NCBI RefSeq assembly: GCF_023703465.1 | Contig: NZ_JAMQGP010000008.1 | Location: 113,527 to 177,526 of the forward strand | Direction of reading: 5' to 3' | Length of the DNA stretch: 64,000 nucleotides | Source of the DNA: Echinimonas agarilytica | GTDB lineage: Bacteria; Pseudomonadota; Gammaproteobacteria; Enterobacterales; Neiellaceae | Part shown: positions 57,064 to 64,000 of the stretch, one piece after another | How the letters are laid out: each line of letters starts with the position of its first letter | Position numbering within the stretch: the first letter of the stretch is position 1 | The notes under the pieces: model-generated | The model's database searches: none | What the model was told of the DNA's origin: nothing | Seen by the model: only the letters and a program-made list of their open reading frames with translations | Translations under genes and position numbers: made by a program

Positions 57064-57075
57064 ATTGCCTGAAAA

Positions 57076-57480
57076 TTAGTCCAGCTGAAATGACCAAGAG
57101 CCCGGATTATATTGCGTCCACACCATGTGCTTTAAAAATTTCGCGATGGACGATGTTTCAGGGCATTCCGCCTTCACTACGCTGCCTTTCGGTAACTGCA
57201 AAAGCGCCTGCTGCAATAGAAAGGTTCCTACGCCTCGCTGGCGCGTAGCTTCGCGCACTTCAATGTAATTGAGCCAGTATTCTTGACCATCTTGCTCAAG
57301 TAAGACTAAACCGATGCATTTATCATTAAAGGTCGCGATCCATAACTGTGCCGAATCTTGCGCTAATGCTTGCTCCAACCAAGTGAGCGACGTAGCTTCA
57401 TCTGTGGCAAACGACAACTTATTCAGATCTGAAAACACCTCTGGTGTAAGCTGTGTGAGTGGCGAAATCGTCAAACGCAT
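57076..57480 (-). CDS. panM: PanM/PanZ-like GNAT (aspartate decarboxylase activator)
   Basis: 134-aa GNAT-fold protein. MRLTISPLTQLTPEVFSDLNKL at the start and the acetyl-CoA loop YIEVREATRQRGVGTFLLQQ closely follow PanM/PanZ of E. coli, which triggers maturation of PanD and senses acetyl-CoA. Context agrees: in E. coli panM lies just past rpoH. The start at 57480 is used because a longer frame upstream does not resemble the family. Assignment is moderate because the family is small and similar to other GNATs. Confidence 0.75.
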   Translation of the reverse strand: MRLTISPLTQLTPEVFSDLNKLSFATDEATSLTWLEQALAQDSAQLWIATFNDKCIGLVLLEQDGQEYWLNYIEVREATRQRGVGTFLLQQALLQLPKGSVVKAECPETSSIAKFLKHMVWTQYNPGSWSFQLD

Positions 57481-57498
57481 AAGTAAGTCCAAATCATC

Positions 57499-57771
57499 AT
57501 GAAAACTAAAGAACAACCATTTCAATGCCGAGCTGGCTGCGGTGCTTGCTGCATTGTACCTTCTATTAGCTCTGCGATCCCAGGAATGCCTGAGGGCAAA
57601 CCCGCAGGCACCCGCTGCATACAACTGAACGAACAAAATATGTGCAAACTTTTTGGTTTACCTGAACGGCCTGCAGTATGCTTACGTTTTTATGCCGATA
57701 TAGACACATGCGGTACGCAACACGAGCATGCTTTTGCTATTCTTGACCGGCTGGAAAGCGATACCCAATGA
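57499..57771 (+). CDS. YkgJ-like cysteine cluster protein
   Basis: 90-aa protein with CRAGCGACC near the N-terminus and further Cys at RCIQLNEQNMCKLFG, AVCLRF and DTCG. This pattern fits the YkgJ/Fe-S or Zn-binding cysteine cluster family (PF03692). Divergent from panM with 18 bases between them, so the start region is tight. Metal binding is expected; function unknown. Confidence 0.88.
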   Translation: MKTKEQPFQCRAGCGACCIVPSISSAIPGMPEGKPAGTRCIQLNEQNMCKLFGLPERPAVCLRFYADIDTCGTQHEHAFAILDRLESDTQ

Positions 57772-57866
57772 GCAAATATAAGATATTGCTCATTGTATGA
57801 GCGGCAACGCATTGTTAACATGGTTAACACTCGAATAGCACAAAAAGAGTTACGGAAAGGCGAATT

Positions 57867-58256
57867 ATGTCGAGAATCCACTGGCGCAAAGTGGTCAAAC
57901 TGGCTGCAAAGGAATTTGCTTGTTTTCTGATGGCAACTGATGAAATCAAACGCACAATTACACTTGAGGCGATGTTAGGATGTCGCAACCCCGAAGAAGA
58001 ACCGATCGATCGAGTTTACTTCGGATGGCACGCTGTATATTCAATGCCAGAAGAAGACGAGAACTTAGTTCAAAATGAGTTGCTCAGTGGTAGTTGCTGC
58101 AAGCTTGGGCAGTGGAAGAATAACGATCTCAGTAAAGAAGAGATTGGCATTATCAACGAACACATGGCTGAGCTATTAACTGATTGGCAAAACAAGTTAG
58201 AAGACGCAGGTATTGTCTGTGAGTTTGAAGCGATTGCTCCTGCTGCGAATGAATAG
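57867..58256 (+). CDS. Protein of unknown function (129 aa)
   Basis: Acidic, helical cytoplasmic protein with no signal peptide or membrane helix; AAGGCG precedes the ATG. Distinct segments are IHWRKVVKLAAKEFACFLM and a central GSCCKLGQWKNNDLSKEE. I recognise no family. It is followed by a perfect 23-bp inverted repeat, so it is probably monocistronic. Confidence 0.65.
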   Translation: MSRIHWRKVVKLAAKEFACFLMATDEIKRTITLEAMLGCRNPEEEPIDRVYFGWHAVYSMPEEDENLVQNELLSGSCCKLGQWKNNDLSKEEIGIINEHMAELLTDWQNKLEDAGIVCEFEAIAPAANE

Positions 58257-58271
58257 ATCTAATTTAGGCAG

Positions 58272-58321
58272 TTAACAAACGCAAAAAAGCCGCTCTATAG
58301 CGGCTTTTTTGCGTTTGTTAA
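58272..58321. terminator. Perfect 23-bp inverted repeat, bidirectional terminator
   Basis: Arms 58272-58294 and 58299-58321 are exact reverse complements around CTAT. The core AAAAAAGCCGCT/AGCGGCTTTTTT is a bidirectional terminator. The extension (TTAACAAACGC) makes the stem unusually long, and its right arm contains the stop codon of the 50-aa minus-strand gene. Confidence 0.9.
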
Positions 58322-58470
58322 GCGACTGCTACTTGCTGATTTTCATCGGTAGTTGCTAAGTCACTTTTTGAAGGCATCGCGCCTTGGTCGTGTTCAGCAA
58401 TCATATTAAGCATATTACCTAATGTGGTCGCTTGAGGTTGTTCCTCAACCACGTCCCGCTGTTCCAACAT
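58318..58470 (-). CDS. Small acidic peptide gene (50 aa)
   Basis: 50-codon frame with a very strong AAGGGGGAAGC ribosome-binding site. The product begins MLEQRDVVEEQPQATTLGN, has a short helical LNMIAEHDQG stretch, and ends polar (ENQQVAVA). No known family. Upstream, a ten-base stem hairpin (58501-58525) may lie in its 5' untranslated region. The stop codon lies in the terminator arm. A real but unannotated small protein is likely; size and leader-like look could also suit a peptide precursor. Confidence 0.6.
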   Translation of the reverse strand: MLEQRDVVEEQPQATTLGNMLNMIAEHDQGAMPSKSDLATTDENQQVAVA

Positions 58471-58500
58471 GCTTCCCCCTTAAGGATCACGTACAGCTAA

Positions 58501-58525
58501 CTGCTAAACACCTGTTGTTTAGCAG
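58501..58525 (-). other. Hairpin upstream of the 50-aa gene
   Basis: CTGCTAAACA (58501-58510) pairs with TGTTTAGCAG (58516-58525) around CCTGT. It is about 30 bases upstream of the small gene's start; it could be a leader structure or an operator. Confidence 0.5.
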
Positions 58526-58639
58526 GGTGTGAATTAACTCACGTTTTTAAATACATTACGAGCTAAAAATAATCATTGGTAAGTGATTCTGAAAATTAAC
58601 GAAACCACTTACAAAAACAAAATACTAAATATATATCAA

Positions 58640-59782
58640 TTACTTGCACCAATGACTTGGATTGACTGGCACTCCTTCGTGGCGCATCTCAAAATATAAA
58701 CCTGGTCTGACCTGACCACCACTTTGCCCAACCAAAGCAATTGTGTCTCCGCGACGAACTTCGTCACCCGGCTGACGCAATAAGGTTTGTGCATGACCAT
58801 ACAGGCTCATATAGCCTTTACCATGATCTAGCACCATAACTAAACCCATTCCTTTAACCCAATCGGCAAAAAGTACTTTGCCATCGGCAATTGATCGCAC
58901 ATCGTCACCAGAACTCCCCGCCATCAACACGCCTTTCCAACGAATTTGGCCCTGTCGAACGGAATTATACTTGTGGCGGAGCTTGCCTTGAGTCGGCCAC
59001 TTCAAACTTCCTTTTTTAATGCCCTTTAATTGCACAGATGAGTGCACAACCGCGACCTTATCCAGCAAACTCTTTAATTGATTTTCGCTGTCTTCCAGTA
59101 GCCCGATGCTTTCTTGTTCAGTTTTTAGGTGTCGATTGATTGAGGAAATGAGCTGCTGATGATTCATTTGTTCAGTCTTGAGCATCTGCCGCTCTGCTGA
59201 CTGCTGTCCGAGTAATTCTTCGAGTTGATGGTGCTTGGCCAGCAGCTCACCCTCGACTTGCTGAAGCTGAGCCTCCGTCACTTTCAACACATCTAATGCT
59301 TCGATTCTGGCCTCACTCAAATATTGAAAATAGACCAAGGTACGTTCAATTGAAGCGGGATCTTGTTGATTGAAGATCATAGCGAGGTAGTCAGAGCTAC
59401 CCGCAAGGAAATGGCTCTCCAATTGCGCAGCTAGCACCGCTTGCTGTGCCTTACGAGTGGATTCTAAATCATCTCTGCGTGCTTTTAGGCCTAGCTGCTC
59501 TTGCTGATTCTTTTCAATACTGAGGCGAGTGGTGTGAAGTTCTTTTGCCTGCTTAGCAAGGTTTAACTCCGTGGAACGAAGCTCTGCCTGCGCCCTTTTC
59601 TGCTGGGCTTGTCGTTCTTTTAAATTGGCCTGTCGTTTTTTTATTTCTTGTTGTACTTCTTGCAGCCGTTTGGTGGCGTCATTGTCGGGATTCGCAGCAC
59701 TGACCGCGAAACACATCCACAACGAAAGGCCAGCAATGCTGCTGGCCTTCACAATGGCATGACAGTTAAACTGCGTTGGCAC
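58640..59782 (-). CDS. envC: Murein hydrolase activator EnvC
   Basis: 380-aa periplasmic protein with a signal peptide (residues about 10-30), a long coiled coil (about 35-250, e.g. QEIKKRQANLKERQAQQKRA) and a C-terminal LytM/M23 domain. The LytM domain lacks the usual HxxxD zinc residues (MAGSSGDDV; SLYGHAQ), as in EnvC, a non-catalytic activator of amidases under FtsEX control. Immediately downstream of gpmI (one base apart), as in E. coli. Confidence 0.94.
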   Translation of the reverse strand: MPTQFNCHAIVKASSIAGLSLWMCFAVSAANPDNDATKRLQEVQQEIKKRQANLKERQAQQKRAQAELRSTELNLAKQAKELHTTRLSIEKNQQEQLGLKARRDDLESTRKAQQAVLAAQLESHFLAGSSDYLAMIFNQQDPASIERTLVYFQYLSEARIEALDVLKVTEAQLQQVEGELLAKHHQLEELLGQQSAERQMLKTEQMNHQQLISSINRHLKTEQESIGLLEDSENQLKSLLDKVAVVHSSVQLKGIKKGSLKWPTQGKLRHKYNSVRQGQIRWKGVLMAGSSGDDVRSIADGKVLFADWVKGMGLVMVLDHGKGYMSLYGHAQTLLRQPGDEVRRGDTIALVGQSGGQVRPGLYFEMRHEGVPVNPSHWCK

Positions 59783-59783
59783 T

Positions 59784-61328
59784 TTATTTAAGGTCTACTA
59801 AAACCTTGCCCGTCATTTCTGGCGGTACTTCCATGCCCATCAAGTTCAGCATAGTAGGCGCTAAATCACTTAGCTTACCATCAGCAGCAATGCTACCTTC
59901 GCGACCAAAATAAATGAGTGGCACAGGTTCACTGGTATGCGCGGTATGCGCTTGGCCAGTTGCTTCGTCGGCCATTTTTTCTGCATTCCCATGGTCAGCG
60001 GTAATCAAACATTCGCCACCCACTTCATCCAGTGCATCCACCACGCGACCAATACAATGGTCAACCGCTTCACAAGCTTTCACGGCGGCATCGAAATTAC
60101 CCGTATGCCCGACCATGTCGCCATTTGGATAGTTACATATGATCACATCAAACTTGCCGCCTTTAATAGCGCCAACAAGCTGGTCAGTTAGCATTTCAGA
60201 ATTCATTTCTGGCTGTAAGTCGTACGTTGCTACCTTAGGAGAAGGAATCAAAATGCGCTCTTCACCTTCAAACGGCTCTTCTTTGCCGCCATTGAAGAAG
60301 AAAGTCACGTGGGCGTATTTTTCAGTTTCAGAAATACGAAGTTGAGTACGACCATTGTCGGCCAACCACTGGCCTAAAACATTTGTCAGCTTTTCTGCAG
60401 GATAGGCAATTGATGTTTTAATATCAGCCGCATACTCGGTCAACATGACAAAGTCAGACAATGCTGGTTTAACCTTACGCTCAAAACCATCAAAATCTTG
60501 GTCAACAAAGGCACGCGTAATTTCGCGCGCGCGGTCCGCACGGAAGTTCATAAAGATCAAGGCATCGCCATCAGCCATGGTCGCATCGTCTTGACCCGCC
60601 GCTTTAATCACGCTTGGTGCAACAAACTCATCGTTTTCATCACGCGCGTATGCGGCCAACAGGCCTTCTACGGCAGAGTCATACACGTATTCAGTTTTGC
60701 TTTGAGTCAACAGGTCGTAGCACGATTCAACGCGATCCCAACGCTTATCGCGGTCCATTGCAAAGTAACGACCACACAATGAAGCAACACGGCCTTTACC
60801 CAGCTCTGCAAATTTAGCATCAAAGCGCTCAATAGATGCTTGCGCGCTTCGCGGTGGCGTATCGCGACCGTCAAGAAATGCGTGCAAGTAGATTTTTTCA
60901 GCACCGCGCTCAGCAGCTAATTCAACCATGGCCAACATATGATTTTCATGGCTATGTACACCTCCTGGCGACAATAGCCCCATAATATGAACAGCTTTGT
61001 TTGCAGTTACAGCTTTATCAACAGCGGCACACAAGGCTTCATTTTCGAAAAAAGTACGCTCTTCAATTGCTTTGGCAATGCGCGTTAGCTCTTGATACAC
61101 CACGCGACCAGAACCAATATTGATATGGCCTACCTCTGAGTTCCCCATTTGACCATCGGGTAAACCTACGTCTAACCCAGAGCCTGAAATCAAACCACTC
61201 GCATAATGCGCGCTCAATTTATCTAAATTTGGGGTGTTGGCATGGTTAATGGCATTGCTACTGTCATCTTCACGATAACCCCAACCATCTAGGATGATTA
61301 AAGCCAGTGGCTTTTTTTGCTCAGTCAT
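59784..61328 (-). CDS. gpmI: Cofactor-independent phosphoglycerate mutase
   Basis: 514-aa alkaline-phosphatase-superfamily enzyme interconverting 3- and 2-phosphoglycerate with Mn. [11 protein letters not shown] (first metal Asp), [17 protein letters not shown] (active-site Ser), [15 protein letters not shown], and [11 protein letters not shown] (metal-binding) are all intact. Length matches E. coli GpmM (514). Probably co-transcribed with envC. Confidence 0.97.
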   Translation of the reverse strand: MTEQKKPLALIILDGWGYREDDSSNAINHANTPNLDKLSAHYASGLISGSGLDVGLPDGQMGNSEVGHINIGSGRVVYQELTRIAKAIEERTFFENEALCAAVDKAVTANKAVHIMGLLSPGGVHSHENHMLAMVELAAERGAEKIYLHAFLDGRDTPPRSAQASIERFDAKFAELGKGRVASLCGRYFAMDRDKRWDRVESCYDLLTQSKTEYVYDSAVEGLLAAYARDENDEFVAPSVIKAAGQDDATMADGDALIFMNFRADRAREITRAFVDQDFDGFERKVKPALSDFVMLTEYAADIKTSIAYPAEKLTNVLGQWLADNGRTQLRISETEKYAHVTFFFNGGKEEPFEGEERILIPSPKVATYDLQPEMNSEMLTDQLVGAIKGGKFDVIICNYPNGDMVGHTGNFDAAVKACEAVDHCIGRVVDALDEVGGECLITADHGNAEKMADEATGQAHTAHTSEPVPLIYFGREGSIAADGKLSDLAPTMLNLMGMEVPPEMTGKVLVDLK

Positions 61329-61545
61329 GACTATTTCTCTCGTACCTTCAATTGATTAAAGCTGAATCGCTGCTAAAACAAGTCTACAGCAACGACTAAA
61401 AATTAGGCTGATTATGTACCCTTTCATTATGACACAATTTGATCAGAGGCAACGAGAACAAATATCCGCTCGATAAACTGATGCGATGAGTTGGCCTTTG
61501 TATGTATAATCCACGCCTTATGTTTATAACTATGGAACCCTTTGA

Positions 61546-61974
61546 ATGGACCAGTTCATCGAGTTTGTCTCAGCCAACCCACTGCTTAGCGCTGCGTGGG
61601 TCGGTTTATTCATTATGCTGATCTACAGCTTCATTGGCGCAAAAATGCGTGGATACACGTCAATTACGTCTCAAGAATTGACTATGATGGTGAATCGAGA
61701 AGACGCAACAGTGGTTGATATTCGCCCAACAGATACCTTTCGTAAGGGTCATATTGCTGGAGCAAAAAACATCGTTGAGTCCAAGATCACAGAAAACAAC
61801 AAGCCAGAGCTTGAAAAGCTCTCAGGCCACCCCATTATAGTTGTATGCGAGACAGGAATGACTGCTGGCAAATCATGCGCAGCTTTGAAGGCCATGGGTT
61901 TTGAATCCATTTTCAGCCTGCGCGGTGGCATGGCCGAATGGCGCCAGGCAAATTTGCCAACGGCGAGCAAGTAA
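61546..61974 (+). CDS. Membrane-anchored rhodanese (YibN-like)
   Basis: 142-aa protein. N-terminal membrane helix (AAWVGLFIMLIYSFIG) precedes a single rhodanese domain with VVDIRPTDTFRKGHIAGAKN and the catalytic-loop Cys in VVCETGMTAG. Fits YibN, located before secB in E. coli and relatives; the usual grxC between them is missing here. Probably a sulfur-carrier or thiol enzyme at the inner membrane. Confidence 0.9.
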   Translation: MDQFIEFVSANPLLSAAWVGLFIMLIYSFIGAKMRGYTSITSQELTMMVNREDATVVDIRPTDTFRKGHIAGAKNIVESKITENNKPELEKLSGHPIIVVCETGMTAGKSCAALKAMGFESIFSLRGGMAEWRQANLPTASK

Positions 61975-62042
61975 CGACTTGCACAAATTTTAACTATTAT
62001 TGAAGCGGCAAGATGCCGCTCTGGACTGAAGGTACCTACATC

Positions 62043-62552
62043 ATGGCAGAAGAAATAAATGCAAATGGCGCAGCAGCGGCATCTGAAGCACAAGCTCCTC
62101 AATTTGCGATTCAACGTTTGTATATCAAAGATATTTCTTTTGAATCGCCAAATACACCTGACATCTTTCAAAAAGAATGGAAGCCTGAAGTTAAGCTCGA
62201 TTTAGACACCAAAAGCCGTAAGTTAGCCGATGACACATTTGAAGTGATTCTGTCGTTAACAGTGACAACAACTGTCGAAGACGAAACTGCATTCTTATGT
62301 GAAGTTCAACAAGCCGGTATTTTCGGTATTGGAACTGAAAACGAAGCGCACCTTGCACACATGCTCGGTTCTTTCTGTCCAAACATCTTGTTCCCATACG
62401 CGCGTGAAGCCGTAACGAACATGGTCACTCGTGGTACATTCCCACAATTGAATCTTGCGCCAGTTAACTTTGACGCTTTGTTTGCTTCTTACGTTCAAAA
62501 ACGTCAGCAAGATGCTCAAGCAGCAGCTTCTGAAGCCGCAAGCGATTCTTAA
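62043..62552 (+). CDS. secB: Protein-export chaperone SecB
   Basis: 169-aa tetrameric chaperone that delivers unfolded precursors to Sec[18 protein letters not shown] at the start, [25 protein letters not shown] (core [12 protein letters not shown]) and [19 protein letters not shown] are family hallmarks. Start at 62043 chosen; an upstream in-frame start has no ribosome-binding site. Followed five bases later by gpsA. Confidence 0.97.
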   Translation: MAEEINANGAAAASEAQAPQFAIQRLYIKDISFESPNTPDIFQKEWKPEVKLDLDTKSRKLADDTFEVILSLTVTTTVEDETAFLCEVQQAGIFGIGTENEAHLAHMLGSFCPNILFPYAREAVTNMVTRGTFPQLNLAPVNFDALFASYVQKRQQDAQAAASEAASDS

Positions 62553-62556
62553 TTAA

Positions 62557-63570
62557 ATGACCACCTCTCCGGTGATTAGCGTTTTGGGAGCGGGCTCTTA
62601 CGGCACCGCTCTTGCTCTGCAACTTGCTCGAAATGGCCATCAAACACTGCTTTGGGGCCATGATCCTGAGCATGTGAAACGCCTCAACAATGATCGCGAA
62701 AATTGCCAATTCCTCCCCGACGCAAAGTTTCCAGACACACTACAAATAACAGATGACCTCACACTCGCCGCCAGTGCGTGTCGAGATATTCTGGTGGTGG
62801 TTCCGAGCTTTGCCTTTGGCGAAGTATTGGCAAAAATTGCGTCGCACTTGCAAACTGATGCTCGGGTGGCTTGGGCCACTAAAGGTCTTGAACCTGAAAC
62901 GGGTCGATTACTGGGTGACGTCGCCAAAGAGCAACTCAACCCAAATACAGCATTGGCCGTATTGTCTGGGCCAACGTTTGCCCGCGAAATTGCTTTAGGC
63001 TTGCCTACCGCGATTGCCGTTGCAGGAGAAGACGATCAATTCGATGCCGACCTTGCAACCTTGCTCCATTGCCCAAAGCGTTTCAGAGTGTACCGCAACC
63101 CAGATTTTATCGGATTGCAACTGGGTGGCGCCGTGAAGAACGTGGTGGCAATTGCCGCAGGCTTGTCCGACGGCATGGGTTTTGGTGCGAACGCGCGAAC
63201 CGCGTTAATTACACGAGGCTTGGCCGAATTAACTCGCTTGGGTGTTGCGCTCAATGCTGATCCAGCCACCTTTATGGGGATGTCGGGCTTAGGAGACTTA
63301 GTCCTTACATGTACCGATGACCAATCTCGTAATCGTCGTTTTGGTCTTGCTTTAGGCCGTGGAGAAAGCGTCAAAGACGCTGAAGCGAACATTGGGCAAG
63401 TGGTCGAAGGGTATCGTAATACTGCTGAGGTGTATCATTTGTCTCAGCGCCTTGGCATCGAAATGCCGATTACAGATCAGCTGTATCAGGTGCTGTATCA
63501 GGGGCAGTCTTCGAAAGAAGCCGCCATAAACCTGCTCAGCCGAGAACAAACCAGCGAATCAGCCGGTTAA
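62557..63570 (+). CDS. gpsA: Glycerol-3-phosphate dehydrogenase (NAD(P)+)
   Basis: 337-aa enzyme making glycerol-3-P from dihydroxyacetone-P for phospholipids. NAD-binding [10 protein letters not shown] near the start, [17 protein letters not shown], catalytic-Lys region [19 protein letters not shown], and [20 protein letters not shown]. Coupled to secB, as in many gammaproteobacteria. Confidence 0.97.
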   Translation: MTTSPVISVLGAGSYGTALALQLARNGHQTLLWGHDPEHVKRLNNDRENCQFLPDAKFPDTLQITDDLTLAASACRDILVVVPSFAFGEVLAKIASHLQTDARVAWATKGLEPETGRLLGDVAKEQLNPNTALAVLSGPTFAREIALGLPTAIAVAGEDDQFDADLATLLHCPKRFRVYRNPDFIGLQLGGAVKNVVAIAAGLSDGMGFGANARTALITRGLAELTRLGVALNADPATFMGMSGLGDLVLTCTDDQSRNRRFGLALGRGESVKDAEANIGQVVEGYRNTAEVYHLSQRLGIEMPITDQLYQVLYQGQSSKEAAINLLSREQTSESAG

Positions 63571-63590
63571 TTTAGCTTAAAGTTGTCCGG

Positions 63591-64000
63591 TTATCGAAAC
63601 CGGATAACTTTCCCTTTCCCCGTCTCTTTCGCTTGATAAAGCGCTTTATCTGCCTCTGACAACATTGTTGCTGCCTCTGGCACCGTTTTCTGATAGTTGG
63701 TTTCACTCACCCCGACCGAGCAGCTCAACCACTTATGCTCCGGAATATTCACCGCACGCTTTAAGGCATGACTCAATTGTTCAGCAAAGCCGCGCTTCGT
63801 GACCAAAGCTTGAAGAATTCGTTCGCCCACCATCTCGGCTTTCATACCGGATGTTTCAGGCAAAAACACAATAAACTCATCTCCTCCCCAACGGCCCGCC
63901 ACATCCACGTCTCGGAGCTGTTCTAGCAGTAGATCTGAAAACCATTGGAGCAACAGGTCGCCAGCATCATGTCCGAATGTGTCGTTATAATACTTGAAGT
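63591..64000 (-). CDS. GGDEF-domain protein, C-terminal part (partial)
   Basis: Frame continues past the right edge; about 136 residues visible. GRWGGDEFIVFLPETSG has an intact GGDEF catalytic loop, preceded by an RDVD inhibitory site five residues before it, so it is probably an active, product-inhibited diguanylate cyclase. The N-terminal (sensor) part lies outside the window. Convergent with gpsA, 20 bases apart. Confidence 0.9.
   Translation of the reverse strand, partial: FKYYNDTFGHDAGDLLLQWFSDLLLEQLRDVDVAGRWGGDEFIVFLPETSGMKAEMVGERILQALVTKRGFAEQLSHALKRAVNIPEHKWLSCSVGVSETNYQKTVPEAATMLSEADKALYQAKETGKGKVIRFR

Noticed and set aside
62013-62043. Ten extra codons before SecB
   Set aside because: The MAEEINAN start matches the family and the extension has no ribosome-binding site.

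Overview
The window is a chromosomal stretch of a marine-type gammaproteobacterium. Gene order supports this: gmk-rpoZ-spoT-(ridA)-trmH-recG, glnA...ntrB-ntrC, ftsY-ftsE-ftsX-rpoH followed by panM, envC-gpmI, and rhodanese-secB-gpsA. Moderate base composition, FNR/CRP-like sites, a SonM/SonA-type split borosin pair and YfaZ/DUF2959/DUF416 proteins point towards Alteromonadales-like lineages. The genus cannot be fixed from the sequence alone. No rRNA, tRNA, insertion sequence, prophage or CRISPR array was recognised.

Layout. 1-1823: light-repair locus (partial gene, DUF2256 protein, iron-sulfur photolyase-related protein). 1862-3699: a lone glycosyltransferase and a GNAT enzyme. 4133-7136: FNR-box-controlled operon of a GbsR/MarR-like regulator with the cyanide-insensitive bd oxidase (cioA-cioB). 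7230-10828: accessory island with a GNAT enzyme, a split borosin N-methyltransferase, its separate 82-aa precursor peptide, and a TPR-GGDEF protein broken by a frameshift in a T7 run. 10891-14811: GlcNAc catabolism (nagBA, divergent double-IIB PTS transporter). 14905-21743: small FNR-associated protein, then gmk to recG, with a LexA-like box before recG. 21771-22837: three tandem, self-contained 30-codon peptide genes, each with its own terminator and a pair of CRP-like palindromes. 22852-32886: exported and envelope proteins, YiiD-like protein, a repeat-rich lipoprotein, dtd-yihY, DUF2959, a ferredoxin-like protein, YfaZ-like barrel, typA. 33021-38034: nitrogen control (glnA with sigma-54 promoter, DUF4124 protein, ntrB, ntrC). 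38089-41459: glgX and glgC. 41751-48098: phosphodiesterase/phospholipase-D enzymes, MCP, pseudouridine synthase, MarC-type membrane protein and small conserved proteins. 48158-52341: RND efflux pair. 52338-57480: rsmD, ftsYEX, rpoH behind a perfect CIRCE operator, panM. 57499-64000: small proteins, envC, gpmI, rhodanese, secB, gpsA and a partial GGDEF protein.

The most interesting parts are the split borosin RiPP locus with an unusual Cys-Cys core and acidic tail, the triplicated tiny peptide genes of unknown function, the CIRCE element at the rpoH start site, and the LexA-like box in front of recG. Two long in-frame tandem repeats (21 copies of GAGCCA in ftsY; a Gly-rich repeat in a lipoprotein) are likely length-variable loci.
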